Assembly (NCBI GenBank): GCA_023078555.1
Contig: CM041199.1
Coordinates: forward strand, 4,407,315 to 4,471,314
Source: Ulva prolifera
Taxonomy: Eukaryota > Chlorophyta > Ulvophyceae > Ulvales > Ulvaceae
Length of the DNA: 64,000 nucleotides
Direction of reading: 5' to 3'
In this document: positions 32,145 through 41,495 of the stretch, in pieces
Position numbering within the stretch: the first letter of the stretch is position 1
Layout: each line of letters begins with the position of its first letter
Translations under genes and position numbers: made by a program
The notes under the pieces: model-generated
The model's database searches: none
What the model saw: the letters and a program-made list of their open reading frames with translations, nothing else
Told to the model about the DNA's origin: nothing

Positions 32145-32155
32145 GGTTATGGGCC
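32145..32155 (+). promoter_or_regulatory. Copia primer-binding site (half-tRNA iMet type)
   Basis: GGTTATGGGCC directly follows the LTR. It is complementary to the anticodon arm GGCCCATAACC of eukaryotic initiator tRNA-Met rather than to its 3' end. Drosophila copia is known to prime from a cleaved half-tRNA-iMet with the same sequence. The match here is 11 nt; the following bases diverge. Confidence 0.75.
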
Positions 32156-32450
32156 TGCCGCCTTCCACTGCTTAGCCGGTACCGTTTATAGAAAGGCTCC
32201 TAGGTCTTGAGACTCGATAGTGATGCCGGTTTCTTACGGTAGGTGAAAGCCTGGTAGGTAGAGCTTCAGGTTCGGTCAAACGGCCATCGACTGGTCGCTG
32301 AGGACTGAGAAGCACCGCTGTGCACAGATTTGAATCTGCGGGAGCGCAGTGCATAAGATACTGTTTGACGCAGTGTGACGCAGGTTGTGTGTCGGTCAAA
32401 GTTTTTTTTTTGGTTCGACTATCGACGCAACAAGTCAAATCGACGCAACG

Positions 32451-35400
32451 ATGGGAATGTCAGACTTTATGAAAGTCACTCAATTGACCATGACAAACTA
32501 TCACCGATGGAAAGGGGACATTCATTCTGCTTTAATTCTCTGTGGATTCTGGCCGGCTGTGGAACAGAACGCAGAGTACGCGGCGCTCGACGCTGCCGGG
32601 AAGCTTAAGATGTCACAAAAAGCCCTTGCAGTGATACGAATGAACACGTCATCAGGTCTGAGGATTCATATCGACAGTGCCAATTCAGCAAAGGACGCTT
32701 GGGAAGCACTGGAAAGCATATTCACGACTGAATCTCTCGGTGCAAAGAATCGGATGAGGGATGAGCTGCACGCGTTGCGGCGGGAAGAAAAAGAAACAGC
32801 ATTTGAGTTCGCTAGCAGAGCCAAGACTCTGCAATGCAGAATGTTAGATGGCTGTGGAATTCGTGTCCCGGATGATGAAATCATTCACGCGGTCATGAGA
32901 GGGCTTGGTCCGGAGTATACAATTTTCAAAAGATGCATGTCTCAAACCGTCAAGAGCATGACTCTAAATGAATTTTGCAATCGACTGCTCGAGGAGCAGC
33001 CAGACTCTTCGATGGAACAATTGGAATCGGAGCTCCAAGCGTTCCATGTGCAGAATTCAGGTGGCAGACAAGCCAAAGCCCCGCCACCTAGGAGATCGCA
33101 TAAGCCAAAAGCAGAGGATCCACCAAAATCGAAGCGTTTTACAGGGAAATGTTTCAACTGTGGAAAGAAAGGACATCGTAAACCGGATTGTCCAGCTTTG
33201 AAAATGCAAACTCCTACTGACCAAAACGCCAGTCGAGCAGAAAAAGACCCGCCAGCTATGTGCAACTATCTTGTATACAACGTGTCAGAAGTTGTAGACA
33301 GCCCCAGTGCTGATGAGGTAGAGGAACATGTGGTGGACACTGGAGACGTTTTCAATTTGATGAACTGCGCAAAAGCATGCAAAGTTCTCATGGAAAACAG
33401 CACTGGAATCAGCATCCACACTGTCAGAAATGTATTGCCAACAATGATGATGATACATGAGAAGTATCCAGGAATATCAAACAAGGATTTGGTTAGCATT
33501 TTCCTCGGGACTACCCAGCCCACAATTTCCAAGGATGCGCGTGCCTTGATGCAACAGCATGACTTCATGACTCCGTGGGTACCTAATTTACATCATGAAG
33601 ATGACGATTTTGTTTATCATGTCGCAAATCACGCTGCAGCGGGTGAAATGCACATTCAGGGGAAGCTGCAAAGAGTTTTGTTTGACTCAGGAACAAACGT
33701 ACATGTGGCGAATTTCAAGTCAGGTGTAGCCGTGAAGAGCTACACGCCTTTTGCCAGCACAGCTAACAGAAGTGTGCAGATGGGTGGGGGTGAGAAACAC
33801 AGGGCGCTGGGTCTCGTGGACTACGAGATTGCAGTGCAAGAAGGTTTCAAGCTGCAGATCACAGGGGCATTGTACGTGCCAACAGTGACAGCAAACTTGA
33901 TTTCAGTTAGCAAAGCAGCCAAGTCTTCAAAATCTAGACTCAGTTTTGGAGAGCATGATGTCATCGCCACAGTGGGTGGCAGAGAAGTGATCATCGGCAA
34001 GTTGTCTGGTGGATTCTATGAGACATCTGTAACTCAGCAGAGTTATGAGAAGCCCAAGACTGTGTCATGGGCGGAACCGCTGGAAGTTTTTCATGTCTCA
34101 TATGACTTGCTTCACAAGCGACTAGGGCATCCATCGCCCACTGTTATCAAACACATGTGCAAACATGATTGTTTGAAATGCATGCCAGAGAAGCTAGGTG
34201 CACCAAGCCATGTCTGTGAGTCTTGCATGAAAGCGCATCAAGCCAAGTTGCCTTTCGATGAATCTGAGTCAATCGCTGACAAGCCAATGACACTGGTTCA
34301 CGTGGACACCATGGGTCCATTCCCACTGCCGAGTATATCAGGTGCAAGATATGCTGTGGTCATGATCGATGACTACTCTCGCATGATAGCAGTGGTATGT
34401 GTCAAATCAAAAGCTGACATACCGGAGCGATTGACGTTCGCGCTGGGGCAGCTGCAACATTTGTCCAGGCAGCAGATGTTGTTCATGAGGTCAGACTACG
34501 GGTCTGAGTTCATAAATGCCAGAGTTCGAAAGTTTTTGGACTCGCAATTCATCAAACATCAGAAAAGCTGCGTTTACACACCAGAGCAGAATGGCAGAGT
34601 TGAAAGATCAAATCGGTCACTTATGGAAAAACTGCGGGCTTTGATGTTCGAATCACATGCACCAGCATGCATGTGGGAGGAGGCTTTGAATACGGCTGTG
34701 AAGCTGTACAACATGACAGCCTCCACACGCAGAAAGAAGACTCCATATGAGTTATTCTGGGGGATTAAACCAAGCTGCGATGCACTCAGAGTTTTTGGGT
34801 GCAAGGCTTTTGTTCAAGTACCCGAACAGAAGAGAAATAAGCTTGATGAGCGATCAGTGGTGGGTACCATGATTGGTTACTCACAGTCATCCAAGGCGTA
34901 CCGGATCCTGATTCCGGATGGTGACAGGTTCAAAGTGACAGAATCTAGACACGTCAGATTCGACGAAAATGCGCCTGGGCCATGGATGACGGACAAGTCT
35001 TGCACAGACGAAGGCATCGATTTCAGTGACAACGTATTGATGCCGAACATGGGGAGAATGTTGCAGCAGCAGGATTTCCACCCTGCAGCCGCAGGTATCC
35101 AGCAGCAGGAAGGTGCAGGTGTTCAGCAACAAGACGTACAGCAACAAGATGAAATGCCTATGCATGAGCCAGAAGTTGCAGGACAGCAAATAGATGATGC
35201 AGATGAAGTGCATGAACCGCATGAACATCTAGATGAGGCTGAGCTGAATGCACATGACAATGATGGTCAGGTGGCAGCTGCACAGGACCTGCCGGTAGCT
35301 GCACAGGAACAGGGAATGATTGATGCAGACATGCCAGAATTGGAAGATGCATCAGTCGCATCAGATCTACAGGACCCAGAGGAACTGGACGATCATGCTC

Positions 35401-37100
35401 CTGGGGAGCAGGTGATGCAGGATCAGATAGCACATGAGCCAGAGGCTGGGGAGCCACCAGCACAATTTGGCAGGCCAAAGCGAAACACCGGGCCACCAGC
35501 TAGATATGCAGATTACAGGGCATATCATGCAGATTTGCAGGAGGAACCCAGAACATTCCATGAAATCAAGTTCAGACTGGACAAGGAGCAATGGTATGAG
35601 GCAATCGCAAAGGAAAATCAGGACATGATCAAAAACGGGATGTATGATGTCATTGATTGCAGCGATATGCCACCGGGAACCAAGGCAATTCCAACAAAGT
35701 ATGTGTTTAAGTTCAAAAAGGATGAACTGGGCCGAATTGAGCGATTCAGAGCCCGATTCGTGGCCATGGGATGTGAGCAAAAGGAGGGCATTGACTACGT
35801 TGAGGTTTATGCACCGGTCAGCAAGTATGCTACGGCCAGGATGCTTATGTCAGAGGTAGTGCAGAATGACTTGGATCTGGTGCAGCTAGATGTCACAGCA
35901 GCGTTCATGCACAGTGACCTCGAAGAAACTGTCTATGTCAAACCTCCGCCAGACTATCCAATCAAAGGAAAGGTTTGGAAGCTTAACAAGGCCATGAATG
36001 GTCTAAAGCAAGCAGGGCGTGCATGGTTTATGCACCTCAAGAGATGCCTGCTCAATCTGGGGATGACAGTGGCTCACGCAGATGAGAGCCTGTACATTTT
36101 CAGAGCTGATGGTGACGATAGGGAACCCACGTATGTGCTCGTGTACGTGGATGACCTCATTCTTGCAGGGAAGAGAAACAAAATTCAGTGGATCATTGAG
36201 TCTCTTAAGAAACAGCTGGAAATCGTTGACAAAGGAGATGCAAAGTTGTTCTTGGGAATGGAAATCATTCGAGACAGAGCCGCCGGAACGCTGTGGCTAG
36301 GTCAGAGTCAGCATGCATCTGATTTACTCAGCAAGTTTGGGATGACTCAGGCAAAGGGTAGAAAAACTCCATTGGATGTCAAACTCAGTTTGCAGAAGTT
36401 TGATGGAACTGCAAATCAGAAAGATCTGAAGCATTATCAGAGTTTGATTGGAAGTCTTCTCTATCTAGCAAACTGCACAAGGCCAGACTTGGCGCAGTCT
36501 GTGGGTTTGCTGGCACGCTTCATGTCAAATCCGTCGCAGGAGCACATGGAAGCTGGCAAGCAGGTTCTCAGGTACCTTGCAGGTACCAAGGAGCTGGGGC
36601 TATCGTTTAAAAGGTCCAGCCCTAACAGCATCAAGGGATATTGTGATGCCGACTATGCAGGGGATTTAGATAAACGCAAGTCCACGTCTGGATATGTGTT
36701 CACTAGATCCGGGGGAGCTATTTCATGGAGCTCCAAATTGCAGAGCACAGTGGCACAGTCCACGTGTGAGGCTGAATTCATAGCCGCGGCACATGCAGCA
36801 AAGGAAGCTTTGTGGTTGCGCGACCTTCAAGCAGAATTCAGAAGACGCGTTGACCCAGTGATGATGTTTGGTGACAATCAGGGAGCTCTCAAGCTGATTC
36901 ATCACCCGCATGCGCATCAACGCACCAAGCACATTGATGTGGCCCACCGATTTGTTCAGGACAGAGTGGAACGTGGGGAGCTTCAAGTAGAGTACATATC
37001 TACTCATGATATGGTGGCCGACTGCATGACCAAGGGAGTGCCCATGGCTAAGTTGTGGGAGAACATCCGGGACATGGGACTAACCAACAGACCAGCATAA
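32451..37100 (+). CDS. Copia Gag-Pol polyprotein, 1549 aa
   Basis: A single uninterrupted frame encodes the whole element. The start ATG at 32451 is the first sensible one (MGMSDFMKVTQLTMTNYHRW, typical copia gag start); an upstream in-frame extension lacks a good start. Visible domains are a UBN2-like gag (residues 1-220), a CCHC knuckle CFNCGKKGHRKPDC (234-247), and an aspartic protease centred on DSGT (412-415, the family often has DSGA). These are followed by an HHCC zinc finger from His555 and an integrase DDE with Asp619, Asp682 and Glu718 (35-residue D-E spacing), and the reverse transcriptase with YVDDL (Asp1234-1235). RNase H has CDADYAG near 1398 and the usual EAEF and DNQGA blocks. 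A Gln/Glu/His-rich linker (about 865-1010) separates integrase from RT. No frameshift or stop is present, so Gag is presumably made by splicing or processing. Confidence 0.96.
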   Translation: MGMSDFMKVTQLTMTNYHRWKGDIHSALILCGFWPAVEQNAEYAALDAAGKLKMSQKALAVIRMNTSSGLRIHIDSANSAKDAWEALESIFTTESLGAKNRMRDELHALRREEKETAFEFASRAKTLQCRMLDGCGIRVPDDEIIHAVMRGLGPEYTIFKRCMSQTVKSMTLNEFCNRLLEEQPDSSMEQLESELQAFHVQNSGGRQAKAPPPRRSHKPKAEDPPKSKRFTGKCFNCGKKGHRKPDCPALKMQTPTDQNASRAEKDPPAMCNYLVYNVSEVVDSPSADEVEEHVVDTGDVFNLMNCAKACKVLMENSTGISIHTVRNVLPTMMMIHEKYPGISNKDLVSIFLGTTQPTISKDARALMQQHDFMTPWVPNLHHEDDDFVYHVANHAAAGEMHIQGKLQRVLFDSGTNVHVANFKSGVAVKSYTPFASTANRSVQMGGGEKHRALGLVDYEIAVQEGFKLQITGALYVPTVTANLISVSKAAKSSKSRLSFGEHDVIATVGGREVIIGKLSGGFYETSVTQQSYEKPKTVSWAEPLEVFHVSYDLLHKRLGHPSPTVIKHMCKHDCLKCMPEKLGAPSHVCESCMKAHQAKLPFDESESIADKPMTLVHVDTMGPFPLPSISGARYAVVMIDDYSRMIAVVCVKSKADIPERLTFALGQLQHLSRQQMLFMRSDYGSEFINARVRKFLDSQFIKHQKSCVYTPEQNGRVERSNRSLMEKLRALMFESHAPACMWEEALNTAVKLYNMTASTRRKKTPYELFWGIKPSCDALRVFGCKAFVQVPEQKRNKLDERSVVGTMIGYSQSSKAYRILIPDGDRFKVTESRHVRFDENAPGPWMTDKSCTDEGIDFSDNVLMPNMGRMLQQQDFHPAAAGIQQQEGAGVQQQDVQQQDEMPMHEPEVAGQQIDDADEVHEPHEHLDEAELNAHDNDGQVAAAQDLPVAAQEQGMIDADMPELEDASVASDLQDPEELDDHAPGEQVMQDQIAHEPEAGEPPAQFGRPKRNTGPPARYADYRAYHADLQEEPRTFHEIKFRLDKEQWYEAIAKENQDMIKNGMYDVIDCSDMPPGTKAIPTKYVFKFKKDELGRIERFRARFVAMGCEQKEGIDYVEVYAPVSKYATARMLMSEVVQNDLDLVQLDVTAAFMHSDLEETVYVKPPPDYPIKGKVWKLNKAMNGLKQAGRAWFMHLKRCLLNLGMTVAHADESLYIFRADGDDREPTYVLVYVDDLILAGKRNKIQWIIESLKKQLEIVDKGDAKLFLGMEIIRDRAAGTLWLGQSQHASDLLSKFGMTQAKGRKTPLDVKLSLQKFDGTANQKDLKHYQSLIGSLLYLANCTRPDLAQSVGLLARFMSNPSQEHMEAGKQVLRYLAGTKELGLSFKRSSPNSIKGYCDADYAGDLDKRKSTSGYVFTRSGGAISWSSKLQSTVAQSTCEAEFIAAAHAAKEALWLRDLQAEFRRRVDPVMMFGDNQGALKLIHHPHAHQRTKHIDVAHRFVQDRVERGELQVEYISTHDMVADCMTKGVPMAKLWENIRDMGLTNRPA

Positions 37101-37134
37101 GCAATGGGATGCATTCAATTCAAGCAATGCCTTC

Positions 37135-37143
37135 CATGGGGAG
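37135..37143 (+). promoter_or_regulatory. Polypurine tract of copia
   Basis: The short purine run TGGGGAG immediately precedes the 3' LTR and is the expected plus-strand primer position. It is short, as in many copia elements. Confidence 0.6.
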
Positions 37144-37424
37144 TGTTGTGATGTACCAGCCGTGGTACATGTGCACGCATAAATAATCATGGCGTGAGGG
37201 GTGTCAGGCATAGCGTGTACTGCATGCATGACACGTCTGATGAGTGTTTAGCGATGATGGCTGCGCAGTTGATGCGGCAGCCATGCAGAGCACTGTGACA
37301 TGCAATTGACAATAAGTATGTGGTGTATCGAAGATACACTATCGGTTCAGATAGATCTATAGATAGATCTAAGCATATGAGTGCTGTAATATGTACTGCA
37401 CAGGTCATCTGCTGAATCACAACA
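37144..37424 (+). repeat. Copia 3' LTR
   Basis: It matches the 5' LTR over all 281 bp in my line-by-line comparison and is followed by the GGGAG target duplication. Confidence 0.95.
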
Positions 37425-37464
37425 GGGAGAAAACAAACACTGAAACCGAATCTCATCCGAATCA
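37425..37464 (-). mobile_element. Retroposon remnant R3, right part
   Basis: After the duplicated GGGAG, AAAACAAACACTGAAACCGA and ATCTCATCCGAATCA complete the remnant. It is followed by AACCTGGCATGACATGT (37465-37481), the other half of the 17-bp target duplication. Without copia the remnant would be about 55 bp. Confidence 0.8.
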
Positions 37465-38432
37465 AACCTGGCATGACATGTCGTTGATGCCCCCGGCCAG
37501 GGAATTGCCCACGGCCAGTTACCGCCCAGATCTGCCAGAGCACGTACTGTCCAACTGCTCAATGGGCTGGGAAGAAAGCAGATCCAAGTATGTCATACGT
37601 TATTTACTTGAGCCAATCGTCCGCGGCCACGTCGCATCATCAATCGCAACGCACGATATATCGCGATAAGGCATGCGATGTGTTGACGCGTCATGACGTG
37701 CTCCTCAGTTCGGAATTCTAAAGGACCAAGTCATAGTGTACCATAGTCCTTGCATACTGTGTATGAGATGACTCCTGGTCATGCTGAGAAAGCAAATAGT
37801 CAGATCGTCCTCTGTTGCTCACCGCAGCTGCAGTATGCGCACCCGTTCGAATAGCGCACCCGGACCCGCGGCCGAGCCCCAGGCATCACGGAAGCCGCTC
37901 TTGGCTTCATAAACCATGTAATATACATTTCACAGCCTACCAACACGCGAATTGCCGTCCTGGTGCATTCTGCTGAGCAAATGGCGTGAATGCCACATCC
38001 GCTCACCTGTGTAATGCGCACTCAGGCAGCGCACCGCAGTGCCAGTGGGTGCGCGACCGAGGGCTCGACACCATATCGACACCATACACATGTGTATGCA
38101 TGAACGACCTGTTTGAGATGAAACTGAGTGATGGCTCGTTCACAAGCACCATATGAAGTCCAATGAGCCTCCAGGAGACCTCAAAACTGGATGTTGAGTA
38201 GTTTCCAGCGAGCTGGTTGCCCGCGCACCCGCAGACCGCGCACCCAGTGACACTGCAGTGCACTGCGCACCCAGGTGTGCGAGCGTCACGTAGCCTCTGT
38301 GCCGCCATTTTGCCATTTGGCTAGTGGTGGCGCTGGCGCTCGTGGCAGTACGCTGTAGAAAGCATTGAGGTTTTACACATTGCATATGACACTTAATATT
38401 CTGTTCATACGTTGCTCAACGCTGTGTGACAT

Positions 38433-38454
38433 GGACGCTCCTGCGCAGGAGCGT
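38433..38454. repeat. 22-bp perfect palindrome
   Basis: GACGCTCCTGCGCAGGAGCG plus TC is fully self-complementary with no loop. It stands alone in the intergenic region. Confidence 0.6.
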
Positions 38455-39673
38455 CATTGTCATGCCGATGTTACCGCGAACATGCGGCAGGCCTCTCAGC
38501 CAGAAACAATCAGCTTGCGAAAGAGATGTCGTCCTACAAATTAATGTGATTGTCGTTGAGCCTATGTAGCTACTGTTTGAGCTTGGGCACTGCTGTTTTC
38601 CTGTGGTATATATCGCAATGGCATGTGCCGGCTCGTTCGCAAGGCTGCGTGTCTGTTGCAAAACAGATCCACTGCAGGGGCCTCTTTTTGTTGAATCTTG
38701 TCTGGTATGTGCTCGCTGGTCAGTGGGATGCTCGGTGCTTGTGGCAATAGCTCCGCAGCTGGTAGTAGCTATGCTGACCTCTCCTGCGGCCCCGGCAGCA
38801 TCACCCGAGACACATGCGGATGTCAGCTATACGTACTGTAGCTGCAGCAGCTTCGCGTGTTCCTGTGCCGTACAGTGACTTCTGCAGTTTGCATCGCATG
38901 GCCAACATGAGATATGGTCCGTGCAGGTATACGTGACAACATAACTCATCCCTTTTACAAAGAATTATTGCAGAATGTTGTGAATATATATATTGCTGCC
39001 GATGCTACGTGTGGTGCCCGCTGGTTGCAATGCGCTGAGGCACTTGAGCGTAAAACAACAGCGCGCTGCAAGTTGCAATTATTCAATTGAGAGAACGACG
39101 AGACAACAGCGCGTAGAGGAAGCACGCCGACATCACACGAACGCTTCACTTTGGCGTTTTTCTGCCGCTCAGGAGTTACCTAGCCAATACAGCTCGCGGA
39201 GTTAATCGCAAGCCTCTGTCGCAAGCAGCGTTGTCTGGGCAGCCCTCGCCGGGCAGAATCGCAAGCATTTGGCGCAACGCACAGTGCCACCGTTTGCATA
39301 AACAACTTCGTGGATGATGAGATTTCGGAGCTCGAGATCGCACTACCAGCACTGAGTTAAGTCAATTGTCCTTACCTCGGCCCCGCGTCATTATACTGAC
39401 CTTATACGAGGCGTAGGGACAACATAATGGGAGCATAAGGACCTAATGAGGATCTGGGGCACACGCTCTGTCCTTACGCAAGGACAACATAAGGACTCTA
39501 TAAGAAAAGCCATCTCGATCAGCCTGATGACCACGATGCATGCATGTTCGTTATGGAAAAGTCCGCCATGAATCACAACAGAGTGGGAAGTCCTTGTGCT
39601 GAGTTTGCATCTCGCAGCGTCACACAAACACACATTGCATGCCAGTGGGAGTGCTGATGTGTGCTGCGTGTCT

Positions 39674-39699
39674 CACACACACACACACACACACACACA
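39674..39699. repeat. (CA)n microsatellite
   Basis: An uninterrupted CA run of about 26 bp. Confidence 0.9.
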
Positions 39700-40291
39700 T
39701 GATCTCTCGCCGCTCACTGGCCATCCGGCCTGAGCGGCGAGCCGCCCGCGGCGTCCTCGTCGCTCTCTCGCGGGCCGGGCGCCGTCCGAGGCTCGGACGC
39801 GCTGGTAGGCGGCGTGTGCTGCCGCGGCCGTGTGCCCCGGCCCCCGAACACGGCGCGCCTCGGGCGTGCTCCGTTCCGGGTGGGTCCGCGGATGGGGGCG
39901 CCCCCGTGTGTGTTGTTCCGGCGCCCGGGGCTGGCCTGATCGGGGCGTTGGGGCGGGGGTCCTGGGGGCCCCCGGCGGCTTCCGTGTGGGGCCGGCGCCG
40001 GCCAGGCCGCTGCATGGGGCTGCTGCTGCCGCGCGGGCGGCGGGGTCGTGTAGCGTGTTGGCGTGTGGGTGTGTGTGTTGGGGGTCGGGTCTGGGCCGCG
40101 TGCGGGTGCGTGGGTGCGTGGGTCGGGTGTCAGTGAGTGGTTCGTGTGGTGGTGTGTGGGAGCGTGGGGGTGTGTGTGTGCTCGTTGTGCCTTGGCGTTG
40201 GCTGTGGCTCTCCTGCTGCGTGCGCATTGCGTTTCTTATGCTCTCCCTTTTGGTCCTGGCGGTGCTACCTGCCCCTCCGGCTTTTTCCTTT

Positions 40292-40293
<2 letters not shown>

Positions 40294-40347
<54 letters not shown>
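40294..40347. repeat. (AC)n microsatellite
   Basis: About 27 AC units. The sequence on either side, TACCTGCCCCTCCGGCTTT followed by GTAACACA, is itself a duplicated roughly 35-bp module (40267-40297 and 40350-40384). Confidence 0.9.
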
Positions 40348-40348
<1 letters not shown>

Positions 40349-40773
40349 CTACCTGCCCCTCCGGCTTTGTCCCTTGTAACACATCTACCTGCCTTGCTTG
40401 CTTTGTCCTCGTAACACACACATTGTTCGGCTCGCTAGCTCCTGGATGTGTAGAATGTTGTACGTCCAGGCCAAGGAAGTGAACGTGTGCTGAGAAAAAT
40501 CTCGGGAAATTCAGCAGCTATGAGAACGACTCTTCCCTGACACGTGGATACACATGCTTCGCTTGATGCCGTCAGCCATGCTGAGTGAGAAGCAGCAACC
40601 AAATCGCCTCACAGACGTCTTACCAGCCACAGCATGTACATATGCACATAGTGCAGCTCCCCCTCTAGCCACACATGCGACCAGAAGATGGTTCATCACG
40701 TGGCTGGCCCTCGAAGCCGCCCGGGCCCACAACTAACTACAGCAGCCGTGGGCTGCGCACGTCGCTCCAGACT

Positions 40774-41457
40774 CTAGGACCATGCGCGCCGCCCAGCTCC
40801 CGCAGCTGGCCTCCGGGCAGGCACCCCAGAGCTCAAGCGGCGGCCCCGGCCCGCGGACGCCGTGTCCGGCGTCGCTGCACGGTGCGGCCGCTGCTGCTGC
40901 TGCTGCAGGTGCCGGATGTGCTCCGTGGCGGTGTGCAGCATCTGCACGAGCTCGTCGACCTTGGCCTTCTGCGCGCGCTGTGCCTCCGCGGCTTCCGCGT
41001 GCTGCCGCTGCTCGGCGGCCAGGCCCTCCCGCGCCGTCTGCAGCACACCCCGCCTCACTTGCCAACGGCAATGCGAGACCCCACAGCACATCGCGTCGCC
41101 GCCTGGGTGGAGTGGAGCATGCACAGGTTTGAGCCGGGGTTGATGTGACGCTGCATGCATGTGGCCAACAGAGCACGGAGGGGAGTACCTTTGCGGCGGC
41201 TTGGGTGTGCGAGAGCCGTTCGGCGAGGGAGGCGGCGTGGCGCTCGGCGTCTGCTTCGCGGCCTGCGTGCTTCGCCGCCTCGTGAGCGAGCCGCCCGGCG
41301 GCCTCCTCGAGGGCCGCCACCGCCGCCGCTGCGGCCGCGACGACTTGCGCTCCCTGCGGCGCCTCCTGCAGTGGCACTCTCCGATCAGGTCCATTGACAC
41401 GCAGACAGATAGGCAGACTGGTAGACACAGAGGCACACAATGGTTGTTGAAATTTGT

Positions 41458-41495
<38 letters not shown>

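Larger units (their letters stand above)
31864..37424 (+). mobile_element. Complete Ty1/copia LTR retrotransposon, 5,561 bp
   Basis: Two 281-bp LTRs (31864-32144 and 37144-37424), which I find identical base for base, flank a single intact gag-pol frame. The LTRs start TGTTGTGAT and end ATCACAACA, a 9-bp inverted repeat. The element is bounded by the 5-bp target duplication GGGAG (31859-31863 and 37425-37429). Domain order is gag, protease, integrase, reverse transcriptase, RNase H, which places it in copia (Pseudoviridae). Codon usage is more AT-rich than host exons. Identical LTRs and an open frame indicate a very recent, possibly still active insertion. Confidence 0.97.
37482..40773. other. 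Intergenic region with low-complexity islands
   Basis: I see no convincing gene. A very GC-rich block (39700-40230) is open in several frames on both strands, but the products are Pro/Arg/Gly low complexity next to CA runs. A lower-GC stretch at 38860-39640 has no open frames of note. Confidence 0.45.

Noticed and set aside
39639..40482. GC-rich frames on both strands beside CA repeats
   Set aside because: All strands are open because of composition; products are Pro/Arg/Gly or Thr/His repeats ending in microsatellites.
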